Part shown: piece after piece, positions 43,159-53,300 of the stretch
Numbering within the stretch: position 1 is the first letter of the stretch
Layout: each line of letters starts with the position of its first letter
Origin: Lactuca virosa
Lineage: Eukaryota > Streptophyta > Magnoliopsida > Asterales > Asteraceae
NCBI GenBank assembly: GCA_928212115.1
Contig: CAKMRJ010000001.1
Location: 362,668,945-362,732,944, forward strand
Length of the DNA: 64,000 nt
Reading direction: 5' to 3'
The notes under the pieces: model-generated
Databases searched by the model: none
Seen by the model: only the letters and a program-made list of their open reading frames with translations
Told to the model about the DNA's origin: nothing
Made by a program: the position numbers and the translations under genes

Positions 43159-43299
43159 ATGCAAAAAACAGAAGTAGATTGGAATGGATGGAACATAGAA
43201 CAAGTTCATATGTTAGTAGTTTACCATGGTAGTAGTTTACAAGTTCATATGTTAATTTCTTTATCTAAGCTTTTAGATTTGAAATGAAGTATAATATTC

Positions 43300-44037
43300 T
43301 CTCCCTTAATTATAGCAAAACAACTTTTCAACCTCTGCATACTTTGCGAATTGAAACTTTTGTTTTCTATAATTAATATTGCTAACTCGCAATACTTAAC
43401 ATAATAATCATGCTCCCACTAACATGATAATTATTTCCTTACCAGCATAACACCTATGCTCCCACTAGCTTCGACATGTATTCAGAAAACAGCTGGGACT
43501 TCTAGAAATCAATACATATTGACTTTCTTACCAAAGTTCATATTTCTGATATGAGATGCTTCGATAAGCCTTTATCCAAGCTTCTCTAACTTATACACTT
43601 TTCCTTAGATAGCTCATATGTGTGTCTAAACAATTCAAGAACTTATAGCAATAAGATCCAAATGTTCAGACTAATCGTCAAATCTCACAATTCGAACTAT
43701 GAGGAAGGATGATGTAATCATAATTGAATTTGAGAATGCAATTTTACACAATTGCTATCTCCATAAAATCTTCCTAAATGAAAGAATTTCCTCACAATCA
43801 TTTTCATGAAGCGGAGAGAAACCTTGTCACTTAGATTTTATGGTGTATGTGTTCCTATCCATGTGAATTTTTCATTATCGGAAGACAAGTTTGTGACAAA
43901 TCCAAATTCATATGGACTGAACTTGTCTAATCTTAATTTCTTTCCATCTGGCAGCACAAGGGCCTACCATGTCTTCCAAGTTGTTTAGCAGATCACCCTT
44001 ACAGATCAATGTACTTTCCATTGATCAAGGTGCTTTC
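43300..44037 (-). pseudogene. Decayed copia-like pol relic (RT region)
   Basis: On the minus strand around 43520-43600, degenerate reading gives EASHIRNMNFGKKVNMY, recognisable against the copia RT QASRSWN...FDE region, followed about 70 nt later by HVEASGSI, resembling the VYVKASGSI segment before the YVDD site. Stops and shifts abound. A second GTTAGTGGGAGC phrase further on suggests local duplication. The relic is interrupted by element G at 44038. Confidence 0.4.
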
Positions 44038-44097
44038 TGTAACATCCGGATTTCCAGGGACATTATCGTGTATGTTAATCTTGAGATTTAAGGAGGG

Positions 44098-44195
44098 ACT
44101 CGACGAGTTGAGGGACCAACTCGCCGAGTCGAGTCGAGTTGATCGCGTGAATTTAATGAATGGACTCGACGAGTCAGAGGAGGGACTCGTCGAGT
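44098..44195. promoter_or_regulatory. ACTCGNCGAGT palindromes upstream of the G TATA box
   Basis: ACTCGACGAGT (44098-44108), GACTCGACGAGTC (44163-44175) and ACTCGTCGAGT (44185-44195), with related half-sites between. All lie 40-140 bp upstream of TATTTAAA. Confidence 0.75.
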
Positions 44196-44237
44196 AGGTG
44201 CTGGGCAGAGAAACCCTAATTTCCCGGGTTTGAGACC

Positions 44238-44245
44238 TATTTAAA
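44238..44245 (+). promoter_or_regulatory. TATA-like box of G 5' LTR
   Basis: TATTTAAA, conserved in the second LTR (about 49498-49505) and matched by TATTTAAG in D at 51499. Confidence 0.55.
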
Positions 44246-44620
44246 GGAACTTATAGCCTCATTTGCGGCTACCCTTCCTTGAGAGCAAACCCTTAAACGT
44301 GTATGGAGAGCCATGAGAGTCTTAGAAGCTAAAAGTTGGAGTAAACTAGTGCATCTCTTGAGGAGAAGAGTAGATCACCCATCAAGGGAGCTAGAGAATC
44401 AGTGGATCTGGTGTAACTTCGTGCAAGGGCTTGAGTAAGAGGTGGAGGCTAGTTCGAGATCCGGGAGCGGGGTCTTTACTTGCTGCTGGTCAGGTGAGTC
44501 TTCTCACTATACCTTACCTTGAGTGGTAAGAAGAGTTATGTGACAGAGTATCTTGTGTGCTATGTATATGATATGTTGCACTGCATTATTTCTATGTGTA
44601 TTCCAGAGTTTACAGACTTA

Positions 44621-44705
44621 GGACCGGAAGGTCCACAGAGTTAGGACCAGAGGGTCCATAGAGTTAGGGCCAGTGGGCCCACAGAGTTATAGCCTCAAGT
44701 GGCTA
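44621..44705 (+). repeat. Period-23 hairpin array in G LTR
   Basis: Four units start at 44621, 44644, 44667 and 44690. Stems: GGACC/GGTCC (loop GGAA), GGACC/GGTCC (AGAG), GGGCC/GGCCC (AGTG), TAGCC/GGCTA (TCAAGT). Stem sequence changes while pairing is kept. The second LTR repeats it at 49894, 49917, 49940 and 49963. Confidence 0.85.
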
Positions 44706-44969
44706 ATATGTGTTATATGTGGTATTTTGGGGAACTCACTAAGCTTCGTGCTTACCGTGTTATGTGTTATGTGTTTCAGGTATCTCAGAGGATCGCGGGA
44801 AGGCACCGGGTTGATTGTACACACCAGGGAAAGAGTCACGTTTTGAGGATCCTGGCTTATTAATGGATTTGTGTTTTGTAATTTGAATAAACGAGATTTC
44901 TATACAATATGTTACGAAAAGCATGCGATTTAAAAATGAAAATTTTGTTTGAAAAATTACGGTGTTACA

Positions 44970-44990
44970 AGTTGGTATCAGAGCCTTGGT
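44970..44990 (+). other. G primer-binding site
   Basis: AGTTGGTATCAGAGCC immediately after the LTR, initiator tRNA-Met type. Confidence 0.85.
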
Positions 44991-45720
44991 TTGAGGGATT
45001 CGGATGCACCTTCGGGTAAATCTGGACTCAAACTGAGGATTTGAGAAAAAATTTCAAGGAAATGATTTTTCTAAAACGAGCAAGAGTTTCTAAAAGAATA
45101 CGAGTTGGAGCAGTGTGTACAATCAGCCAGAGCCCGAACGGTGATTTCCCACAATACCCTTACGTTTGTATTATGAGATATTTATGAGATATGCTATGAG
45201 ATATTATGCATGCTAGATATAGGCTAGGTATTTCATATGTTAGGACTAGAGTGGCCTGATTTGTGATGCCTTAGCCTAGGAGTTATTGTTATCTGTGTTG
45301 TGCTTTCGAGCATGTGTTGAGTAAGAGTATCCAGCAGGAATCCTCTAGAGAGGGATTTGAGTAGAGGAGTAATCTAGGAGAGATACCTAGATGAGCATTT
45401 GAGGAGTCTACTGATAGAGTAGTCAAACGCCCGCGTGGGGTAAGGTTGCATGAGTTCGGTGGTATCCTTTGAGTATGAGGAGAGCAAGTGGGTAATAACC
45501 TAGAGTGGTTTTACATGTTGGTAGAGATTATTCGATGCCCGAATGCTGCTTGCTTCGTGCTTTGTGGAACTCTTGATGATGAGAGTCAACTACTAAGTGA
45601 ATATGACGATATTCAGGAGGTAGATGGCTGGCATCATAAGAGGAGCGAACACGCATGACGGGGTTGGTGATTGAGAAGGTCAAGCAGCTACTTAGGAACT
45701 CGGGGATGGTCCGTGTGGAA

Positions 45721-45781
45721 AGTATGGGTAGATGTAGCAGGTAGTATGGGCCCGTACTACTGAAAGCAGAGGACCTATACT
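45721..45781 (+). other. Candidate dimer-initiation-like double stem-loop of G (GGGCCC loop)
   Basis: Outer stem AGTATGGGT/ACCTATACT (9 pairs, one G-U), inner stem GTAGTA/TACTAC, loop exposing GGGCCC. Relative to D one outer pair changes from A-T to G-C on both sides. Confidence 0.6.
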
Positions 45782-45804
45782 CGATACAGGGAACATTCCG
45801 GAGG

Positions 45805-46035
45805 TTTTAAGTAGCATATCGAGAGGTGATTTCATGGTTCGAGTACCATGATTTGTAGCAGATCAAGAGGTGATTTCATGGTTCGAGTACCATGATTTGT
45901 AGCAGATCGAGAGGTGATGACATGGTTCGGGTACCATGATTCGTAGCGGATTAAGAAGAGATAACATGGTTCGGGTACCATGATTCATAGCAGATCGAGA
46001 GGTTGCCACATGGTTCGAGTACCATGACCTGTGGC
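45805..46035 (+). repeat. Period-44 hairpin array in G interior
   Basis: Five CATGGT-TCGRGT-ACCATG hairpins begin at 45833, 45877, 45921, 45965 and 46009, exactly 44 nt apart. Loops alternate TCGAGT and TCGGGT; the spacers (AGCAGATCGAGAGGTGAT and variants) vary more than the stems. Confidence 0.9.
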
Positions 46036-47886
46036 AGTTAGTGTTATTGGTTCTACCAGTTATTCTGTGGTGATTGGTTAGACTGAGATCAGAGGTGAAA
46101 GAGTATGGGGTTAGAGGGCCATGATGAACGAGTTTTAGTGAAGCATCCCTTAAAAGGGAAATCGAGTTAGCTCCGAGGGATTGTTGGTGAGATGCCAATT
46201 GGAGTCGCAAGACTCAAAAATAAGTAGAGATGGCGGTTATGGAGGATTACGGCATGAGTTGAGCAATCAGCTGATGGTGGAAATGTCATTTTCTGTGACC
46301 TGAGCGGTGTTATTTCTGTTCCTGTGAGAAACAGGAGAGGTATTGAGATTTTCGGTTTCCAAGGTTGGGGGTGAGCCATGTGGGGTAGCTTTGGTTACGA
46401 TCTTTCATCAGAGTATTTTGGGCAGTATGTCTGCCGAGAGGTAGTGTTAGAGCATGAGCAGGTTGTCAGCGGGGACTGAGGTGGTTAAGGACAAGGATAC
46501 ACCCTATTTGAGCATAGTAGGGCATGTATTAGCTGTAACGGCAGACGATCAAGAAGCGGATATTGGGGCGGTGGCTTTTATTGTCTATGATGAGTATCGA
46601 GTGTGGTAATGAGGACTCCACTCTTATTACAACCCACGTGATGGAACGTTGGTTGAAGAGTCGAGGATGAGGAATATGATAGTTCGTTATTTTTAGACAG
46701 AGAGTCAGGGTTACTATTGGACAGTTGAGATGTCCGGTAGTGGGATGGTGCGAGATTCTGAATGACTAGAGGCAGTAATGATGAGAAGCTTCTGAGGATT
46801 CCATCTGAGATTCGGGGTATTTGGAGTTGTTTGATCTCCATCGGGGAGATCATCGAGCATAGTGTATCACCTTCCAAGAGTAGGTGCGATGTTACTGGTA
46901 AAAACAGTCTGTGGGATAGATTGTTGGTGAACCAATTAGTGATGGTTCGAACCCTGAGTGGGGGAGAACCGGGTACTTTTTGAGGAGATCAGAGGTTTGT
47001 TCAAGAGTGGTTAGAGAACTGGATATAGAGACATGCGGTGCGGATTCCCGAGACCAGCGTTATTGGTGGTCAATGAGAGGTGCAGAGTGAGATAGTGCAT
47101 GTGGTACGTGTTTGAGAAAGGATGAGTGTCTCTACGGCAAGTGGCCGTTGGTCGGAGACCTTATGATGGTTAGGAATCCTTCAAGGTTAAATGGTGAATT
47201 CGAGGTGGTTGGCTTGTAAGGGTAGTTCGGCGGTTGAGAATTTCTGGATCAGAGTATGGGCTATTATATATGCAGTATGGGAAGGGAAGAAGTTGTTTGG
47301 ACAACCAACTTCAAGGTCGTTAAGAGTATTCTTGCATGAGTTTTGAGCAATAGAGGAGGAAGTTTTGGATTGTCATCTTCGTGTTCTGAGTCGTTGGCAA
47401 TTTTTCCGTGTTTTAAATTGGGAGATGGAGTATTCCGGGGTTACAAGTGGCACGAGAGAAAGACCAGTTGCGAGGTTCCGAGGAAGCAATACGGTATCTG
47501 AGTATGATGCCATGAGTATGAGATCAGTGGAAGAGTCAAGACACTGCGAGGCGTTGTGATGATATTCCAGGGTATCCGAGTTTAATGTCCAAAAATCTCG
47601 GATTATTTTGAGTTTGAGTTTGAGATGACGAGTGGTGTATCAAGTGTCTATGGTTCCGGTGGGGACCCTTCAGCCAATTGGCATCAAATGGATTTATTTG
47701 AGAACGCGAATCGCAGCGAGAAAAAGAGGTTTTGTCACGACGATGGTCGTCTGAAGTAGTGATGCTTAGCCCGGATGGGTGTGTGTGTACCTATCTATGC
47801 TGGGCCGCGGAGCATGAGTTAATGATCGCAGCATGGTGTCAACTTGAGGATGAGATTGTGGAGTGGTAAGAGTAAGTGCAGTAAGG

Positions 47887-48240
47887 CTGCGGGGAGCTAC
47901 AATTTCAATGAGTCAGTGCAGAGGGTGTTGTGATACTACGGGGAGCCGTAGTACTCATCAGTCAGCGAGAGGGTGTTGTGATACTGCGGGGAGCCGTAGT
48001 ACTCATTAGTGAGCGAGAGGGTGTTGTGATATTGCGGGGAGGCGTAGTACTCACTAGTCAGCGAGAGGGTGTTGTGATACTGCGGGGAGCCGTAGTACTC
48101 ACTAGTCAGCGAGAGGGTGTTGTGATACTGCGAGGAGTCGTAGTACTCACTAGTCAGCGAGAGGGTGTTGTGATACTGCGGGGAGCCGTAGTACTCATTA
48201 GTCAGTAAGAGGGTGTCACGGTGCGGCAGGGAGCCGCGTT
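47887..48240 (+). repeat. Period-48 hairpin array in G interior
   Basis: Six hairpins of the form TACTGCGG-GGAG-CCGTAGTA start at 47934, 47982, 48030, 48078, 48126 and 48174, exactly 48 nt apart, flanked by two divergent half-units. The unit at 48126 has CGA/TCG in place of CGG/CCG, a compensating change. A 92-codon repetitive frame (47930-48208) results from 48 being a multiple of three and is probably incidental. Confidence 0.9.
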
Positions 48241-49283
48241 ATTTGTTGATCAGAGCATGACACAGGACAATTCTTAGGCTTGAGTAGCCTTATTTGGGTT
48301 GAGTATTCGGGAGCCTGGGGGCCAGATCAGGAAAGAGACGGAGGTCTCCATATTTGTCGGGAGTCGTTATATTCTGAAATTGAGTAATGGTTGTCGCAAC
48401 CAAAGGGAAGTGGATAAGTGAGGAACGCATGAGTTGCAGGTCATGAGTCATGAGTTGAGTGGTTCGTTGGGACGAGTGGTTCCAATTCTGCGCCGGATCA
48501 GACTCTTGAGTTGAGTTCGATTCTAGTGGTGTATTGAGTAGACGGAATGAGATTCCAGATTCAGAGATGCACTTCATTTGGAAGGGGGTATTGTTCCATC
48601 TGTTGTCTTAGATCGGAGTGGGTCAATTCGTTGGTATGAGAAAACCGCAAAACACATGGAACTAATGAGTAGTAGACGGCAGAGGTCGAGAGCGAGTCGA
48701 GTTCCGTACTCGCTTGAAGTGAAGCGAACTTCGTGACTCGGGTGTCACAAAGAGCCGAGATAGTTGCATTGATAAGGAAGTCAGTGAGGCCTGTTGGTAC
48801 ATGCAATGGGTAACCTTTGGAGGTTCAACTGCTAGGTCGGGAGATGACCTGGTGCTCAGTGTTGAAAGGGATTTGGAGAAGGGAGCTGGGGTTTGATTGC
48901 AGTTCAGTGGATGAGTCTCTGGTGTGATGTGATCCTTTCATTCCTTGGTATATGACCAAGATTGTTTATCATGACTGGGACGAGTGATCGGTAGCCAGTT
49001 TTGGGCATGGACTTGTTTTATCGGTCCCCACTAGAGAGTCAGAGGAGCGAATAACGTGGTGACATCTGGAGATGGGTCTATCCTTTTCCAGATTCTTGAG
49101 AGTTAGAAGGGGTAGCATAGTGGCAGATGGGTCTATCCTTTTCCAGGGAGGAGTTCCTGTTTGGATTCAGGTGTCCAGAAGGGAAGATAGTTGTGTGGTA
49201 TGAGACCTTTCGATGGTGCTGTTTGGTTATTTGATTATATCTATATGTTGTGGAGGAGCGATTTCGAGGGCGAAATCTAATTC

Positions 49284-49297
49284 AAGTGGGGGAGAAT
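49284..49297 (+). other. G polypurine tract
   Basis: AAGTGGGGGAGAAT directly before the second LTR; the preceding GGGCGAAATCTAATTC matches D's end. Confidence 0.85.
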
Positions 49298-50242
49298 TGT
49301 AACATCCGGATTTCCAGGGACATTATCGTGTATGTTAATCTTGAGATTTAAGGAGGGACTCGACGATTTGAGGGACCAACTCGCCGAGTCGATTCGAGTT
49401 GATCGCGTGAATTTAATGAATAGACTCGACGAGTCAGAGGAGGGACTCGTCGAGTAGGTGTTGGGCAGAGAAACCCTAATTTCCCAGATTTGAGACCTAT
49501 TTAAAGGAACTTATAGCCTCATTTGCGGCTACCCTTCCTTGAGAGCAAACCCTAAACGTGTATGGAGAGCCATGAGAGTCTTAGAAGCTAAAACTTGGAG
49601 TAAACTAGTGCATCTCTTGAGGAGAAGAGGAGATCACCCATCAAGGGAGCTAGAGAATCAGTGGATCTGGTGTAACTTCGTGCAAGGGCTTGAGTAAGAG
49701 GTGGAGGCTAGTTAGAGATCCGGGAGCGGGGTCTTTACTTGATGCTGGTTAGGTGAGTCTTCTCACTATACATTACCTTGAGTGGTAAGAAGAGTTATGT
49801 GACAGAGTATCTTGTATGCTATGTATAAGATATGTTGCACTGCATTATTTCTATGTGATTTATGCTGTGTGTATTCCAGAGTTTACAGAGTTAGGACCGG
49901 AAGGTCCACAGAGTTAGGACCAGAGGGTCCACAGAGTTAGGGCCAGTGGGCCCACAGAGTTATAGCCTCGAGTGGCTAATATGTGTTATATGTGGTATTT
50001 TGGGGAACTCACTAAGCTTCGTGCTTACCGTGTTATGTGTTATGTGTTTCAGGTATCTCAGAGGATCGCGGGAAGGCACCGGCTTGATTGTACACACCAG
50101 GGAAAGAGTCATGTTTTGAGGATCCTGGCTTATTAATGAAGTTGTGTTTTGTAATTTGAATAAACGAGATTTCTATACAATATGTTACGAAAAGTATGCG
50201 ATTTAAAAATGAAAATTTTGTTTGAAAAATTACGGTGTTACA
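49298..50242 (+). repeat. G 3' LTR
   Basis: Closely similar to the 5' LTR with a few substitutions (for example one ACTCGACGAGT palindrome is altered at about 49358-49368). Candidate intron 49753-50052. Confidence 0.92.
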
Positions 50243-50247
50243 CTTTG

Positions 50248-50971
50248 CCTTATGCAATCAAATGAGAACTAATAGAACTCACATGCATATTCAAATTAAC
50301 TAGAATGGCACGGAAACAATAATATGTCAACACGATAGGTTACAAACCTCAAGTCGTGTGCTAGTGATTAACAATAGGTTTATTCTTGATTAGTTTTTGA
50401 AACTTTTCAATACATTAAGACTCCCACTGACCTCTTGACATATAAGATTCTCTTTTCAAGAAACATTCTTTGACAAACAAATATTCAAGAGTTAGTGCGG
50501 GTTCTTATCAAGACAAACACTTCACACAACTGGTCTTAGTTGGTCTTTGTCTTATCCAAGACATCAAAACTTACCAATTTCAAATGTGCAAGAGTAAGAA
50601 CATTCCTACTAAAGATTATGTCACTCAAGTCAAAATCTTGGAGTATGACTCTTAGAATCGATTTTGGAATGAAGTATGATTCACCATTTTTTTATTTAAC
50701 CATTTCAACAATTCCTGATTCCTCTTCTTAGCCATACTAGTGCACTAAGGTGTCCTTAGAGGATCAATTGTGATATGGTTCTATAATCACTAAGACGGTC
50801 ATAAAACATGATACTTAAGTACTCTCCATTCTTTTCAGATTGGAGAAAATTTTATCTTTCTGCCTAATTGATTCTTCTTATACGTTCTGCTATACATCGA
50901 AACTTTTCAATGTATTAGAATTATACTTAATCAGATAAGCACAACCATGTTTACTAAACTTTTAGTAAATC
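50248..50971 (-). other. Possible continuation of the copia-like relic
   Basis: AT-rich, with no long frame. It continues the target of G and becomes the target of D. Phrases such as GTCAGTGGGAGTC on the minus strand resemble repeated text in the 43.3-44.0 kb relic, but I cannot identify a domain. Confidence 0.3.
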
Positions 50972-51442
50972 TGTAACATCCTGTTCTGAATCGATTCCTA
51001 GTCTGAGGATGTGGCCCGAAGATCAGTCATCATAAGGATTAGGGCTTTTGAAAAGGTAAGATCTAGGCCTATTTGGGTGCGGTTGATGCATTAGAAGTGA
51101 TCCGGGTGTTGGTTCGTATTTTAGAACGTAGGGGTATTTCGGAAAAAGTGTCAGTTCGGGCTTTTCTGGAAAATGGATTTTTGTTCGGAAGGTCTTAAGA
51201 AAGGTTTGAGTTGTTATAAGTGTAGGGCTTCTTGTTACCTTTCCGTTGATATAAGGATCGTCGGAATCGGGCTTATAACGAAGAACTTATGGCCTTCGAA
51301 AATTTCGTGGGTTTCAGGCTTAGCCGAGTACGCGGGGCGTACACAAAGCGTACGCATGGCGTACTAGTGAAGAAGGCAGTATGCTGGGCGTACCATGGAG
51401 TACGATGGGCGTACTGACTAGGATGGTCGCGAAGGTTCCCAG

Positions 51443-51463
51443 GAGTACGCTGGGCGTACTCCA
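51443..51463. promoter_or_regulatory. GTACGC...GCGTAC palindrome of D LTR, upstream of TATA
   Basis: GGAGTACGC and GCGTACTCC (9 pairs) around TGG, 36 bp before the TATA-like box. Related units upstream (51327-51420) and downstream (AGTACGC-TAA-GCGTACT at 52135-52151; GTACGC-TGA-GCGTAC at 52158-52172). Confidence 0.8.
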
Positions 51464-51498
51464 GTCAGGTTAGAACCCTATTTTAGGGTCTTGGAACC

Positions 51499-51506
51499 TA
51501 TTTAAG
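51499..51506 (+). promoter_or_regulatory. TATA-like box of D LTR
   Basis: TATTTAAG, in the same setting (AACCTATTTAAG) as G's GACCTATTTAAAG. Confidence 0.55.
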
Positions 51507-52778
51507 CTCCTTATCTCATAACCTAACCCTAATATCTTCAGCCTCCACCCTCTAAAACCCTAGAAATCGTCATATATCATTCATGGTGACATTTTGAGCT
51601 TATGGAGTCCATTTTTGGGATATTTGGCCCATTTTCAAGAAGGTGGAACTTGTGGCAAAGATGGGAATCAAGGAGGAGCTTATGGATTTAGGACTCATTC
51701 TCAGCTTGATGAAGGTATAAAGCTTTGAACTTGATCATTTATCTCTTAGATCTACCATTTTTGAGTTTTGGTTACTTTTTGGTCCCAAGGATGAAGCTTT
51801 ATGGTCCAAATTCGATTCTTAGACGGAGGGTTGCCACTCTCAGTGTTAAATGAGTCCCTAAGGCAGAAAGTTGCCATCTTGGAAGTCTTAATGGGTTCAT
51901 GTTTGAGTTAAGACCATTTTCATGGAAGTAGATTATCATTTTTGGAGTTTGAGCTTATGTGGGACATGCAAAGTCACCAAGTTCGTGACTTTATGGATTT
52001 AGACGTTAAAAGGAACTCAGATTTGTGGTTTGGACTTATGGCTTAAGGTATTAAGTGCTTAATAGCCATTTGTGCATGACTGACTGGTACGCTGCGCGTA
52101 GCAGCATGTACGTAGCGCGTACTAACCAAACCCTAGTACGCTAAGCGTACTAAAGGGGTACGCTGAGCGTACGCACTCAAAAGGATTTTGGGCTTTGTGT
52201 GGCTGTAAGCCTTTTGGGCCATTGTGAAAGGTTTTGCGCTAAGAAGGTGTTTGGACCTTGGGTTGGGGTCCAATAAGGAGTATTGGACCAATTTGGAAAA
52301 TTGGGCCATTAATGCCTTTATGGATTTTATAGGTTTGGACTTTGTGTTTTTGGGCCCTGTTGAGCCATCAGGTTTTGAGGTTGATATTTAGTTGTGGACT
52401 ATTAGGTTTGGGCCCAATTTGGAAAATTGGGCCATAAGTGGATTAATTGGCCTTTGGGGCCTTTCAGATTATAGCTTGGGCCAAAGTTTTGGTCAAGGAA
52501 TAGAATAGGAGTATAATGGTCTTTTACCCTGGGTATGAAGTTATAGTTATGGATTTGAACCCAATTGCTAATTAAGTATATTGATTGATTGATAGTGACA
52601 GCTCGGGAAGCTGGTGGGGCAGCAGCTAAGGATGTCATTCGGGAAGCTTCTACATTCGAGGTGAGTCTCCTCACCATACCAATGGGTCTAAGGCACCAAG
52701 GCCGGCCCATTTTATGATATGTCTGGTATGCATGTATAGGTGGTATGCTAGTTGTCTTTGTGATACTTGCATGGAAGA

Positions 52779-52930
52779 CCATGGGGGAGCCCATGGCACC
52801 TGGATGTAAGACCATGTGGAGAGTCGATGGCTTTCCTATTAAAGACCATGGGAGAGCCCATGGCACCTAGGTGTAAGACCATGTAGGGAGCCCATGGCAT
52901 CCTGGAGTAAGACCCTGGGGATGAGCCCAC
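52779..52930 (+). repeat. Period-33/34 hairpin array in D LTR
   Basis: Units begin near 52779, 52812, 52846, 52879 and 52913. Best stems: CCATGGG/CCCATGG with loops GGAG (52779-52796) and AGAG (52846-52863); others keep four or five pairs. It lies between the candidate splice sites, as G's array does. Confidence 0.75.
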
Positions 52931-53280
52931 GACATCCGTATATGTTTATATGCATGGATATGTGATTGATATGGTTTATGTACCTTTTATAGGTAATATG
53001 GATTATGTGATTTTGTGGATTGTGTGTGGGATATGCTCTGGGGAACTCACTAAGCTTCGTGCTTATAGTTTTGTTTATTGTTTCAGGTATCATCGGTTTG
53101 GAAAGAAAGGGCCGGCTTGACCGCAATGCACAAATCCCATGTTTTCCGCAATGAATGATTTTGGGATGAACTCTGATAAATGTTTTAACTAACGATGTTT
53201 TGGAATGTTTGGAATAAATGTTATCTATGTTTTGGCTATATTAAAATGAAATTTTTACCCTTGATTTTTGGGTCGTTACA

Positions 53281-53300
53281 AGTTGGTATCAGAGCCTTGG
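53281..53300 (+). other. D primer-binding site
   Basis: AGTTGGTATCAGAGCC directly after the LTR; the following TTGGTTTGAGGGATTC is shared with G. Confidence 0.85.

Larger units (their letters stand above)
44038..44969 (+). repeat. G 5' LTR
   Basis: TGTAACATCCGG to GGTGTTACA. In order: ACTCGNCGAGT palindromes (44098-44195), TATA-like TATTTAAA (44238), candidate 5' splice site CAG/GTGAGT (44494), period-23 hairpin array (44621-44705), hairpin TAAGC-TTCGT-GCTTA (44740-44754), acceptor-like GTGTTTCAG (ending 44779) and AATAAA near 44885. Confidence 0.92.
44038..50242 (+). mobile_element. Element G: non-coding LTR retrotransposon (6.2 kb)
   Basis: LTRs 44038-44969 and 49298-50242 (932 and 945 bp; the second has a 13-15 bp insertion near 49860), bounded by CTTTC/CTTTG, a duplication with one mismatch. 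PBS AGTTGGTATCAGAGCC and polypurine tract AAGTGGGGGAGAAT are present. The 4.3 kb interior has no retrotransposon protein domain but contains a dimer-type stem-loop and two exact-period hairpin arrays. Parts are homologous to element D, for example CCGAATGCTGCTTGCTT at about 45539 and 54000. It must be mobilised by another element's proteins. Confidence 0.9.
50972..53280 (+). repeat. D 5' LTR
   Basis: TGTAACATCCTG to GGGTCGTTACA, about 2.3 kb. Contains GTACGC...GCGTAC palindromes on both sides of TATTTAAG (51499): 51323-51463 and 52088-52172. Candidate 5' splice GAG/GTGAGT (52661), period-33/34 hairpin array (52779-52930), hairpin TAAGC-TTCGT-GCTTA (53051-53065), acceptor TTTCAG (ending 53086), AATAAA near 53211. 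Confidence 0.88.

Noticed and set aside
47930..48208. 92-codon repetitive open frame over the period-48 array
   Set aside because: The repeat length is a multiple of three, so an open unit stays open by construction. Stem covariation points to structure rather than coding, and no start context or homology supports a protein.
45833..48240. Regularly spaced repeats with internal hairpins resembling CRISPR arrays
   Set aside because: Spacers are themselves similar to one another, the units are tandem duplications inside an LTR element of a eukaryote, and no cas-like gene is present.
52402..53126. Minus-strand frames up to 154 codons in D LTR
   Set aside because: They span the hairpin array and candidate intron; repetition of CCATGGG units produces repetitive peptide text without homology.
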